This document shows positions 1 through 7,034 of a stretch of DNA of 7,034 nt, piece after piece. Every line of letters begins with the position of its first letter. Within the stretch, counting starts at the first letter, position 1. The position numbers and the translations under genes are program-made. The notes under the pieces are model-generated. The model searched no databases and was not told the DNA's origin. It worked only from the letters and a program-made list of their open reading frames with translations. The stretch comes from RUG14300 sp964619685 (GTDB lineage Bacteria; Bacillota; Clostridia; Christensenellales; CAG-1252): positions 1 to 7,034 of the forward strand of contig CAZUET010000096.1 of assembly GCA_964619685.1 (NCBI GenBank), read 5' to 3'.

Positions 1-1
1 A

Positions 2-1000
2 ATTATATTAAGCTCTATTACTTTAATCTTATTTGTTTCGCTTTTTTTAGCTAAAAGACAAGAATTTAGAGAATTTATAGATTTAGACGATCTATGTAAT
101 TTTTTAACTAATGCTTCGTGTATGGGGAGTGGTGTATTTGTTAAGGATTTACGGAAAACAATCCAAGATCAATATAAAAAAGCAATCAGAAAAGCAAAAA
201 TCGGAGAATTATTTGATTTTGAGCAATGGTTGGTCGATCATCATTACCGACTTCTTTCCATTCTTCGTGATAAACGAATAAAAGATTTTCGTCATCTTCC
301 GCATTGTGAGAATATACCGAGAATACTTTATATCGTTAGATTTGCAATATCGCACGGCTATGATAAAAATATATCTACATTGATAGATTATCTTAAAACG
401 ATTCAATGTAAGCTACATCTCGATTACAAAGAGCTTGAAATTTTTTCATATGCAGTCAAGGTAGCTGAGATTGAACGAATAGGCGGATGTGCTTCATTTT
501 CTATCGAGTGTTGTAAATACGATCGTATTTCAAAAAAAGGCAGATCGTTTGATCTTCATAATCAAGATGAACTATATTTTTATGCTATGAATAACGATAT
601 GCCCGATTGCTTAGAAAATACGGTTAAAGAAAGCATTAAAGTCTTTGAAGAAAAGCTTTTAGCTAAAGAATTAGCAGTAAAACACAGCATAGAAATAATA
701 ACAGAAAATGAACAAAGTTTTACAAAAAATATTTTGCCATTCTTTTCTCATTGCGATGGTATATTCGCAAGATTTGATAATTATCAATATGTAAGCATAC
801 CTACAAGATGTGCTTACATGAAAGAGATTGCAAGAATTTCGAATAGATTGAATATTCCCGAGGCATGTATTGCACAAGGGGTGTTTTATTTATCCGAAAC
901 TTTAAATAAGGATATTTCAGAGGTTTTATTCGATTATAGACTTATCAAATATTACTTAAAGAAAGGTGTTATAAAGCATTCTCGTAAGAGTGTAAAAAGC
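2..1000 (+). other. N-terminal region of the synthase: membrane segment plus divergent soluble stretch
   Basis: Residues 1-18 are strongly hydrophobic (Ile/Leu/Phe/Val) and end in KRQ, so they look like a transmembrane or signal-anchor segment whose beginning may lie off the window. Residues 74-82 (EQWLVDHHY) resemble the WLLDN-type motif found at the start of the soluble part in this family. The rest, to about residue 333, is predicted mostly helical and is poorly conserved. It contains a small cysteine group (C163, C170, C171). No catalytic motif is visible and I assign no separate function. Nothing in these bases looks like a promoter or a gene boundary. Confidence 0.6.
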
Positions 1001-4000
1001 TTATTGTATGTTTTTTCAGTGATTTTTGTAAGCAGTTTATCATTTTTAATCTTATTATTTGATAGAAGCATCTATGCATTTGTTTTTGTGCCTATGCTTT
1101 GGTTAATGGTAATAAAGACGGTAGAACACATATCGAAACAAATACTTGGAAATGCTCGAAAACAACCTGTTTTCGCTATGGGATATAAGAAGCTTCCCAA
1201 TGGTGGCGAAACTGTGGTTATCGTTTCACAATATGTAAAAGACCTTGAATCTTTTAAAAAGGCTTATAAGAATATATCTTCTTTATCTTATAATTGTAGA
1301 GATAATAAAGTAAGCTATTTACTTTTGATAGACTTACCAAAAAAAGATGTAAATAATAAAAAAGAAGAGAGAAAAATAATTGATAATGTAAAAAAGATAA
1401 AAAATGAAAGGGTAACTATTGCAATTCGTAAAAGAATACTTATTGACGGCGAGTATGTCGCATATCAAAGGAAAAGGGGAGCAATTCTCGATATATTTGA
1501 AGCAATTATTAAACGAAACACTGATAAATTTGATGTATTGAGTGGATTTTTGCCCGATGCAAAATATGCAATATTATTAGACGATGATTCGGCTATTTTA
1601 CCCAATACGATTATAAATGCTATTAATACTATAATGCATCCGTATAATCAGAAATATCAGATCATGTCGTTTGGTACGAAGATTAATAAGCACTCCATAA
1701 AAACTGAGTATTCCTTGCGTTATAGCGATGACGGTTCTATCGATCAATATCCATCGTATTCGGATATATATTCCGATGTGTTCGATATTGGATTGTTTTG
1801 CGGTAAAGGTATTGTAAGAATTAAAGAATATTATGAAAACCTTGTTGACCGTTTTCTTGATAATAGTTTACTAAGTCATGATTTAATAGAGGGTGCAGTT
1901 CTAAAAAGCGGAAGCTTGAAATTATCTGTATATGAGGATGCACCCAAGAGTTTTAAGGCTGATAGTGACAGATATCGAAGATGGCAAAAAGGCGATATTT
2001 TACTATTACCGTATGTAGGAGACACGGTCAAGAATAAAAAGGGTGAACGAATTAGCAACAACATTGATCCTTTATATAAACTGCTGTTCTTTATAAACGG
2101 AACGGACGGTGTAAGAAACTTTTTCTATATATTAGCGGTATTTTTAGGAATTGTAAGTAATAAATGGTATTTCATAATTATTACATTGTTATTAGTTATA
2201 AGTCCATATGTATTTAGATTAATCAATTCTATTACCGATATATTTAGAAGTGTACGGTTAAGATATGTATTGCGAGATTGCTTTAAGGTTTTTTCCCATT
2301 TGGTCGAAAGAATCTTTTTCTTGCCTTATTATGCACTGAGCGGTATAGAGATATACTTTAAAACTACCATCCAATCCCTAAAAAAATCAAAAAAGTTAAT
2401 GGAGTGGAAACCTTTTTATTTATCTCAAGCAAAAGATAATTTCTTTGTATATAGTAAACTTTTTCTGCCTTCAAAATTTTTCATGTCTGCATTGGCGTTA
2501 ATTTCGGGTAATGTCTATTTTTTGTTTTATGCCGGTGTGTTTGTGTTCTATGCGTTTATAGTCTATAAGGGAAAAACTCTTGAAAAAGAGTATAATAGAG
2601 ATGAAAACTATCTATTATTTGACATAGCAAAAAGAACATATAACTACTTTGGAAAAGCGTATTATAATGGATTAATCATAGATAATATACAAGATCATCC
2701 AATTGTAAAACAAACAGTAATGACCTCGCCGACCGATTTAGGCTTTGCTTTGGTTGCCGAGCTTTCAGCAATAAAATTGGGCATAGTTTCAGCAAGTGAT
2801 GGTGAAAATAAAATACTAAGCTTATTACAAAAAATGAATACTCTTAAAAAATATAATGGGCATTTTTATAACTGGTATGATGTAACTAACGGGGAGCCTA
2901 TGTATCCATATAGCATTTCAACTGCAGATAGCGGAAATCTTTCAGCATCTTTATATTGTGTATCCGCTTATGCAAGAGAAGTAGGCAATTACGAAATATT
3001 AGAACTATCGACTAAACTTAATGAATTTGACTTTTCATTTTTATTTGATAATGAAAAAGGTTTATTGTATATAAGCTATTTTCCGACTGATGATAAGGGT
3101 GAGGGGCATTATGATATTTTTCAAAGTGAAGCGAGACTTAGCTATTATATTGCGATATCGAAGGGGTTAGATATAAAAGCATGGTTTAATACGTCAAGAA
3201 GAATCATTGGGCTTAACGGTAATACGATGATGAGTTGGTTCGGATCGGCATTCGAGTATTTGATGCCAAAATTATTCTTATCCGCACCACCGTTTACCGT
3301 TCAAGAGCGTACCGAGAAAAATGTAGCTTTAATTCAGTTTAAAAATAAGTATAAAGGTTGCCTTGGTGTTTCTGAAAGTGCAATTTGCAGTTTAAATGAA
3401 GATTTTCATTATGAGTACGAGCCCAATGGGATTAAAGAGATAGCTGAAAGGTTTGAAAAAGGAGGATATACATTTTCTCCGTATTCTTGCTTATTATGTT
3501 TAGCTTATTCTAAAGGTGAGGTAATGGATTCTATCAATTCATATATCAAATGCGGGATGCTGACCGATAACGGATTTTATGAATCTATTTCCGAAAAAGG
3601 TATCGCATTTTTGCATATGACACACCACCAAGGAATGATACTTGCATCAATAGTAAATAGATTAAATGATAATTATTTTTCTTTTCTCTTTATGGATAAT
3701 GCAGAAACTGCTATGGCATCTATGTTATTATGTGAACCTTATATTCGTATCAAAAGTGATTACAACCTATCAAAGGGGTATTTGCCTATACAAAAACAAA
3801 CAAAAACTGTAAGGGCTGAAAAAGATAGATATAATGCTTTTGTCTTGAGCGGTGACGATTATTCGATTATGTATACCTCGTTAGGAGTTAATAGAACATA
3901 TATCAAGGGAAAAGAATTAACACCGTATTATGGTTACGGTAGAGAAGGTAAACGAACTTATATAAGATCTCATACTTCTTCTGAATACAGAGATCTATAT

Positions 4001-7000
4001 ATAAAGGGTGATCTACACTGTAGCGAAGGGTATATGTCTTTTTATGATGCCGAAGCGAAAGTGAATGAAACAATCAAGCTAACCACCGACGGACGGGGAG
4101 AATTGAGACGAATAACATTTGAAAAGATAGGTCAAGGATATGAAATTATACATTTTTTTGATATATTTCTTCATACACGTGATGAAATGTTTTCACATAG
4201 AGCATTTTATGAATTATTTGTAAATTGTAAAGTGGAGAATAATCAAGCTTTCTACAGTACTGATTCGTTATGTGTTGGTATAAAGGTCATTGGATTAGAT
4301 TCAATAAAAATAACCGCTAACAGACTGAATAGGAATGAGCGAGTCTTATCGGCAAAAACTAAGATAGGTGACAATTATCCTGATAACGGTAAAATTATTT
4401 ATCCCTGTTTTACTGTTTCGGGTGAAATATTTACCGAAAATGGTAGAAATTCTATTTACCTTGTCCAAGTATATGGTGATAGTGAGAGTGATTGTAGGAG
4501 TTTGCTTGACGAATATAGCTATGACAAGGTTGATAATGCATACGATCTGATAAAATATAAAAAAGAATCTTCTTTTATAGGTAAAAACGGTATGAATCTA
4601 TTGGGTGCTGTTTTTATGCTACCGTATAATACTAAGGAATTAGATTCGACCGTTATTGATGAAGTTACAGTTATCAGATATAATAAGACGGGTGAGAGTG
4701 CCAACGAGGAGCTTTTGTCAACGATAAAAGCAATTAAGTCTTTTGGTAACAGTGTTGCACTGTTAGTGGGAGATGATGTACCTCCAAGAGTATTATTGGA
4801 AAAAATATCAAAGGAAAACGTAAATATTTTAAAGGGTAATTATGCATGTAAAGCGTCATGGGGAGAAGTATACCGTCATAAGGAATTACCTAAAATAGGG
4901 TATATATCTAAGCCGGAATGCTTTATTGATGAAAACGCCATAGCATCGGGCAATGGGTATTTTATTGAAGACGGTTATTTGGTTATGTCAAAGGAAATGA
5001 CTCAAAAACCATATTCAAATGTGGTCAGCAACGGAATAGTTGGCTTTATCGCTACCGAAAACGGTATTGCTTATAGCTGGTCGATCAATTCAAGGGAGAA
5101 TAAGACTACTGTTTGGCGTAATGATGAAAGAGAGTCTATACCGTCCGAAGATGTATTTTTATACTACAATAATATGCTGTTTTCGCTGACATCTTCAGTC
5201 AATAGCATTTGCACCCATAAAAGGAATGAAACGGTTTATGAAAACAAAATCGGTAAATTAACAATAATCGTTAGAGTTTATTTGGGTGAGAACGGAAAGT
5301 GCATAGCTAAAAACGTGCGGTTTAGTGGTGAATTTGATTCAAGTATTAAAATAGTATTTGGATTTAGAATGTGTTTGTCTTGGCGACCAAACGGTTTTAT
5401 ATATGCTGATAGGACAAGGCAAGGAAAAATATTGCTAATAAATAAATTGACCAAAATAAAGACGACAGTGTATTGTGAAAGTGGTGTTCCGTTTTTAGGG
5501 ACAGACGAGCTTTCCGCATTGCTCAGTAATACTGAATATTCGGGTAATTATGCCGATTATATAGGCTTTGTTTGTAATGTTAATCAACCATATTCAGACA
5601 AAGAAATAAGTCTATATAGCGGACTTGGACACGATAAAAATATGCTTGAGTTGTCAAATGGAAATGTAAAAATAAAAACCAAAAATAAATATTTTGATGT
5701 AATTTTTAATAATTGGCTTTTTAAACAGGTTCTTGACTGTCGAATGTATGCACGAGCTTCCTTTTATCAGTGCGGTGGTGCATACGGTTTCAGAGATCAA
5801 TTACAAGATTGCTTGGCATTACTTTATTCTTATCCAGAAATGGTAAAGGAGCACATTTTATTATGTGCACAAAGACAATACGAAAGCGGCGATGTTTTCC
5901 ATTGGTGGCATATGCCAAAAACAGGGGTAAGAACAAAAAATAGTGATGATAGGTTATTCTTGTGCTATCTCGTATCGAAATATATAAATAGAACAGGGGT
6001 TAAATCTATATTGAATAGGAGATTACCATTTATGGTCAGTAAGCCATTATCAAAGGATGAATTATCACGATTTGAATCTCCCTCGATAACTAAGACTACA
6101 GAACCGTTATTAGAGCATCTAAAACGTGCGATAAAATCGGCAATTCAATTCGGTAAAAATTCGCTATTATTGGTCGGAAGCGGAGATTGGAACGACGGAT
6201 TTGACGGTGTTGGAATTAAAGGAAGAGGGGAAAGCGTATGGTTAAGTATGTTCGCATATCATGTATTGACTGAATGCGTCGATCTTTTTTCGGGTGAGGA
6301 CAGATATTATATCGTCAAGCAATTAGATAAGCTAAAGACTGGCATTAATAATGCGTTTGTGATAGATAGGTTTTTCGCATATATAACAGATAAAGGGGAA
6401 ATATTAGGCTTGGAAAGTTCTAAGAATTGTAGTTTATATTTACCAACGCAAGCTTTTTCAGTTCTATGTGGTTGTATAGAAGGATCGATATATAATGTAG
6501 CATTAGATACTGCAATGAGATTAGTCGATAAAGAAAACGGAATAATAAAAATTTACGATAAGCCATTTAATTCTCCGTCATATCATGGATATATTACAAA
6601 ATATCCCGTTGGAGTTAGAGAAAACGGCGGACAATACACACATTCGGCAATTTGGTTTATAAAAGCATTATTCAAAGCTGATCGTATAGAAGAAGCATAT
6701 GAACTTTTATGTATGATAAACCCTGCAATGATCTGTAGAGATAAAAATGACAGTATTAGATACTCCGCAGAGCCTTATGTAATAAGTGCAGATGTTTATG
6801 ACGGAAAATACAAAGGGAGGGCAGGTTGGAGCTGGTACACAGGTTCAGCAGCTTGGTTTTATGAGGTAATAGTTGATTCAATGTTCGGAGTAAAATTTGT
6901 TAACGGAAATATTTATTTTGAACCAAAGCTACCAAAGGAACTGGACGGAGCAGAATTGAGAATAACCATTGACGGAACCGAATATATTTGTAGGTTTTGT

Positions 7001-7033
7001 CTTAGCTCGGTTAATGAAATCCAGGTTAACGGG
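2..7033 (+). CDS. ndvB: Cyclic beta-1,2-glucan synthase, NdvB/ChvB/Cgs family (partial at both ends)
   Basis: One uninterrupted frame of 2344 codons fills the window. Domain order is membrane segments, GT84 glucosyltransferase, GH189 cyclization domain, a reduced GH94-like module, and a GH94 phosphorylase. Key motifs are the LDDD acidic motif (D527-D529), RRWQKGD (659-665), GHFYNWYD (953-960), STADSGNL (973-980), SEARL (1042-1046), MTHHQGM (1206-1212), GGAYGFRDQLQD (1925-1936), GSGDWNDG (2059-2066) and ENGGQYTH (2207-2214). Known members polymerise glucose from UDP-glucose on the enzyme at the cytoplasmic membrane, trim it by phosphorolysis and cyclise it. Rhizobial members are about 2,800-2,900 residues. 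This copy looks nearer 2,400, since membrane and WL-D motifs sit near its visible start and the C-terminal fold is almost complete at its end. The first in-frame ATG (base 122) has no ribosome binding site and would remove a hydrophobic segment, so the start is probably upstream. Family assignment is strong. A cyclic product is inferred from the domains, and the gene symbol is by homology. Confidence 0.93.
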   Translation, partial: MILSSITLILFVSLFLAKRQEFREFIDLDDLCNFLTNASCMGSGVFVKDLRKTIQDQYKKAIRKAKIGELFDFEQWLVDHHYRLLSILRDKRIKDFRHLPHCENIPRILYIVRFAISHGYDKNISTLIDYLKTIQCKLHLDYKELEIFSYAVKVAEIERIGGCASFSIECCKYDRISKKGRSFDLHNQDELYFYAMNNDMPDCLENTVKESIKVFEEKLLAKELAVKHSIEIITENEQSFTKNILPFFSHCDGIFARFDNYQYVSIPTRCAYMKEIARISNRLNIPEACIAQGVFYLSETLNKDISEVLFDYRLIKYYLKKGVIKHSRKSVKSLLYVFSVIFVSSLSFLILLFDRSIYAFVFVPMLWLMVIKTVEHISKQILGNARKQPVFAMGYKKLPNGGETVVIVSQYVKDLESFKKAYKNISSLSYNCRDNKVSYLLLIDLPKKDVNNKKEERKIIDNVKKIKNERVTIAIRKRILIDGEYVAYQRKRGAILDIFEAIIKRNTDKFDVLSGFLPDAKYAILLDDDSAILPNTIINAINTIMHPYNQKYQIMSFGTKINKHSIKTEYSLRYSDDGSIDQYPSYSDIYSDVFDIGLFCGKGIVRIKEYYENLVDRFLDNSLLSHDLIEGAVLKSGSLKLSVYEDAPKSFKADSDRYRRWQKGDILLLPYVGDTVKNKKGERISNNIDPLYKLLFFINGTDGVRNFFYILAVFLGIVSNKWYFIIITLLLVISPYVFRLINSITDIFRSVRLRYVLRDCFKVFSHLVERIFFLPYYALSGIEIYFKTTIQSLKKSKKLMEWKPFYLSQAKDNFFVYSKLFLPSKFFMSALALISGNVYFLFYAGVFVFYAFIVYKGKTLEKEYNRDENYLLFDIAKRTYNYFGKAYYNGLIIDNIQDHPIVKQTVMTSPTDLGFALVAELSAIKLGIVSASDGENKILSLLQKMNTLKKYNGHFYNWYDVTNGEPMYPYSISTADSGNLSASLYCVSAYAREVGNYEILELSTKLNEFDFSFLFDNEKGLLYISYFPTDDKGEGHYDIFQSEARLSYYIAISKGLDIKAWFNTSRRIIGLNGNTMMSWFGSAFEYLMPKLFLSAPPFTVQERTEKNVALIQFKNKYKGCLGVSESAICSLNEDFHYEYEPNGIKEIAERFEKGGYTFSPYSCLLCLAYSKGEVMDSINSYIKCGMLTDNGFYESISEKGIAFLHMTHHQGMILASIVNRLNDNYFSFLFMDNAETAMASMLLCEPYIRIKSDYNLSKGYLPIQKQTKTVRAEKDRYNAFVLSGDDYSIMYTSLGVNRTYIKGKELTPYYGYGREGKRTYIRSHTSSEYRDLYIKGDLHCSEGYMSFYDAEAKVNETIKLTTDGRGELRRITFEKIGQGYEIIHFFDIFLHTRDEMFSHRAFYELFVNCKVENNQAFYSTDSLCVGIKVIGLDSIKITANRLNRNERVLSAKTKIGDNYPDNGKIIYPCFTVSGEIFTENGRNSIYLVQVYGDSESDCRSLLDEYSYDKVDNAYDLIKYKKESSFIGKNGMNLLGAVFMLPYNTKELDSTVIDEVTVIRYNKTGESANEELLSTIKAIKSFGNSVALLVGDDVPPRVLLEKISKENVNILKGNYACKASWGEVYRHKELPKIGYISKPECFIDENAIASGNGYFIEDGYLVMSKEMTQKPYSNVVSNGIVGFIATENGIAYSWSINSRENKTTVWRNDERESIPSEDVFLYYNNMLFSLTSSVNSICTHKRNETVYENKIGKLTIIVRVYLGENGKCIAKNVRFSGEFDSSIKIVFGFRMCLSWRPNGFIYADRTRQGKILLINKLTKIKTTVYCESGVPFLGTDELSALLSNTEYSGNYADYIGFVCNVNQPYSDKEISLYSGLGHDKNMLELSNGNVKIKTKNKYFDVIFNNWLFKQVLDCRMYARASFYQCGGAYGFRDQLQDCLALLYSYPEMVKEHILLCAQRQYESGDVFHWWHMPKTGVRTKNSDDRLFLCYLVSKYINRTGVKSILNRRLPFMVSKPLSKDELSRFESPSITKTTEPLLEHLKRAIKSAIQFGKNSLLLVGSGDWNDGFDGVGIKGRGESVWLSMFAYHVLTECVDLFSGEDRYYIVKQLDKLKTGINNAFVIDRFFAYITDKGEILGLESSKNCSLYLPTQAFSVLCGCIEGSIYNVALDTAMRLVDKENGIIKIYDKPFNSPSYHGYITKYPVGVRENGGQYTHSAIWFIKALFKADRIEEAYELLCMINPAMICRDKNDSIRYSAEPYVISADVYDGKYKGRAGWSWYTGSAAWFYEVIVDSMFGVKFVNGNIYFEPKLPKELDGAELRITIDGTEYICRFCLSSVNEIQVNG
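1001..1114 (+). other. First transmembrane pair, preceding the GT84 domain
   Basis: Residues 334-353 and 356-371 form two hydrophobic stretches separated only by the polar residues D354 and R355, a tight hairpin. They sit just before the glycosyltransferase domain, where characterised Cgs/NdvB proteins carry a membrane pair. The basic stretch before residue 334 (RKSVK) fits a cytoplasmic position for the N-terminal side. The assignment rests on hydrophobicity and on the matching place in the family. Confidence 0.75.
1193..2116 (+). other. GT84 glucosyltransferase domain of the synthase
   Basis: This is the polymerising domain, which in known family members uses UDP-glucose to build a protein-linked beta-1,2-glucan on the cytoplasmic side. 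It opens with a beta-strand (residues 403-409, ETVVIVS) and a second strand ending at D444, as in GT-A folds. QRKRGA (489-494) matches the basic motif before the nucleotide-binding site. The acidic motif is D527-D528-D529 in ILLDDDSAILP, where relatives usually have LDAD, so both DxD positions are kept. GLFCGKG (597-603) matches the G-F-GKG motif. SHDLIEG (625-631) supplies the conserved H-D and E expected at the catalytic base. YED (644-646) and RRWQKGD (659-665) match the C-terminal R-W--GD motif of processive transferases. All recognisable active-site elements are present, so activity is likely. Confidence 0.88.
2117..2566 (+). other. Second and third transmembrane pairs with the intervening amphipathic region
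   Basis: Hydrophobic stretches lie at residues 707-719 and 722-738 (second pair) and at about 826-842 and 843-855 (third pair). Between them, residues around 760-815 carry the family's FLPY-A-L pattern (here FFLPYYALSG), a Lys-rich turn (KKSKK) and an LMEW motif. With the pair before GT84 this gives three membrane pairs, the six-segment arrangement reported for Brucella Cgs. The GT84 domain and the large C-terminal part would then share the cytoplasmic side. The exact ends of the short segments are uncertain. Confidence 0.7.
2621..3676 (+). other. Cyclization domain, glycoamylase-like PF10091 / GH189
   Basis: Residues about 874-1225 follow the family pattern closely: TSPTDLG (908-914), GHFYNWYD (953-960), STADSGNL (973-980), YDIFQSEARL (1037-1046), WFGSAFEYLMP, GVSES (1122-1126) and MTHHQGM (1206-1212). 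In the characterised Thermoanaerobacter enzyme this domain closes the glucan ring by transglycosylation with two glutamates. E1043 in SEARL and E1125 in VSES are the conserved candidates; their 82-residue separation is similar to what I recall for that enzyme, though I cannot align the two here. The domain is an alpha/alpha barrel related to beta-1,2-glucanases GH144 and GH162. It looks complete. Assigning the catalytic roles to these two glutamates is inference. Confidence 0.85.
3824..4918 (+). other. Middle GH94-like beta-sandwich module, reduced
   Basis: Residues about 1275-1530 are beta-rich and match the first of the two sandwich modules of the family: LSGDDYSIMYTSLG (1282-1295) corresponds to the usual L-NG-YSVMLT-G pattern, and FSHRAFYELFV matches the HPAF-KLFV motif. 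After GAVFMLP (1535-1541) the family usually has a stretch ending in a GISGDLPI-like motif. Here the chain passes almost directly to a short strand, a helix and a Rossmann-like strand ending in GDD (1590-1592). No phosphorylase-type catalytic motif occurs in this module. It is probably structural, placing the cyclization and phosphorylase domains next to each other. Confidence 0.68.
4919..7033 (+). other. C-terminal GH94 phosphorylase domain (chain-length control), tail missing
   Basis: The sandwich part carries the NSREN motif (1696-1700) followed by T-W-ND. The alpha/alpha barrel begins near residue 1900 and holds ARASFYQ, GGAYGFRDQLQD (1925-1936, sugar-binding Arg and Asp), HWWH (1967-1970), SDD (1981-1983), GSGDWNDG (2059-2066), ENGGQYTH (2207-2214) and GWSWYTGSAAW (2275-2285). 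In GH94 enzymes the general acid is an Asp of the DWND motif, and the His and Thr of the last two motifs bind phosphate; candidates here are D2062 or D2065, H2214 and T2280. FEPKLP then leads into the final small beta-domain, which the window cuts off. In Brucella Cgs this region degrades beta-1,2-glucan with phosphate to set chain length. All recognised residues are kept, so the domain should be active. Confidence 0.9.
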
Positions 7034-7034
7034 A

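Noticed and set aside
122..124. First in-frame ATG as the gene's start
   Set aside because: No ribosome binding site precedes it, and the frame is open upstream through a hydrophobic segment to the window edge.
209..406. Minus-strand open frame of 65 codons
   Set aside because: It lies opposite the conserved synthase frame, has no ribosome binding site or recognisable domain, and its composition is what AT-rich antisense DNA gives.
671..877. Minus-strand open frame of 68 codons
   Set aside because: It is fully antisense to the synthase, with no domain or start signal supporting a gene.
1339..1413. A-rich, Lys-rich stretch considered as a repeat or low-complexity insertion
   Set aside because: It sits in a surface loop or helix between strands of the GT84 domain and keeps the frame. 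There is no repeated unit, only AT bias and charged residues.
1876..2064. Minus-strand open frame of 62 codons
   Set aside because: It is antisense to the strongly conserved SHDLIEG to RRWQKGD stretch of the GT84 domain, so it is a by-product of that coding.
3458..3465. Perfect Shine-Dalgarno core AAAGGAGG inside the gene
   Set aside because: No ATG, GTG or TTG follows at 5-12 bases. The bases encode Lys-Gly-Gly in the cyclization domain, so an internal start is not supported.
4368..4704. Short overlapping open frames, one on + (4368-4550) and one on - (4519-4704)
   Set aside because: The synthase frame continues through both with recognisable secondary structure. Neither short frame has a ribosome binding site or a family resemblance. 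The + one is hydrophobic only because it is a shifted reading of AT-rich codons.

Overview
The window lies wholly inside one very large protein-coding gene. On the + strand, the frame starting at base 2 stays open to base 7033 (2344 codons) with no stop. Neither the true start nor the stop is inside the window. Read throughout, this frame gives a membrane-embedded cyclic beta-1,2-glucan synthase of the NdvB/ChvB/Cgs family. I see no second gene, no intergenic gap, no RNA gene, no mobile element and no CRISPR array.

Layout in residues of the visible frame (residue 1 = bases 2-4). 1-333: a probable membrane segment and a poorly conserved N-terminal region. 334-371: first transmembrane pair. About 398-705: GT84 glucosyltransferase. 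706-740: second transmembrane pair. 826-855: third transmembrane pair. About 874-1225: glycoamylase-like cyclization domain (PF10091, now GH189). About 1275-1640: a reduced GH94-like beta-sandwich module. About 1640 to the end: GH94 phosphorylase domain. Only a short C-terminal tail should be missing. Family knowledge gives the division of labour: GT84 extends a beta-1,2-glucan on the enzyme from UDP-glucose, the GH94 part trims by phosphorolysis and so sets chain length, and the cyclization domain closes the ring by transglycosylation. The signature residues I know for all three activities are present.

The DNA is AT-rich (roughly one third G+C by eye), with heavy use of TTA, ATA, AGA and AAA codons and many cysteines. 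This suggests an anaerobic low-GC Bacillota/Clostridia-type organism rather than the Alphaproteobacteria in which the family is best known. Conserved Trp positions use TGG and no TGA is in frame, so a TGA=Trp code is not indicated. The taxon is inference only.

The points of interest are the family's occurrence in such a genome, the compact build, the eroded middle module, and an extra N-terminal membrane segment. I found no convincing sign of a previously undescribed system.
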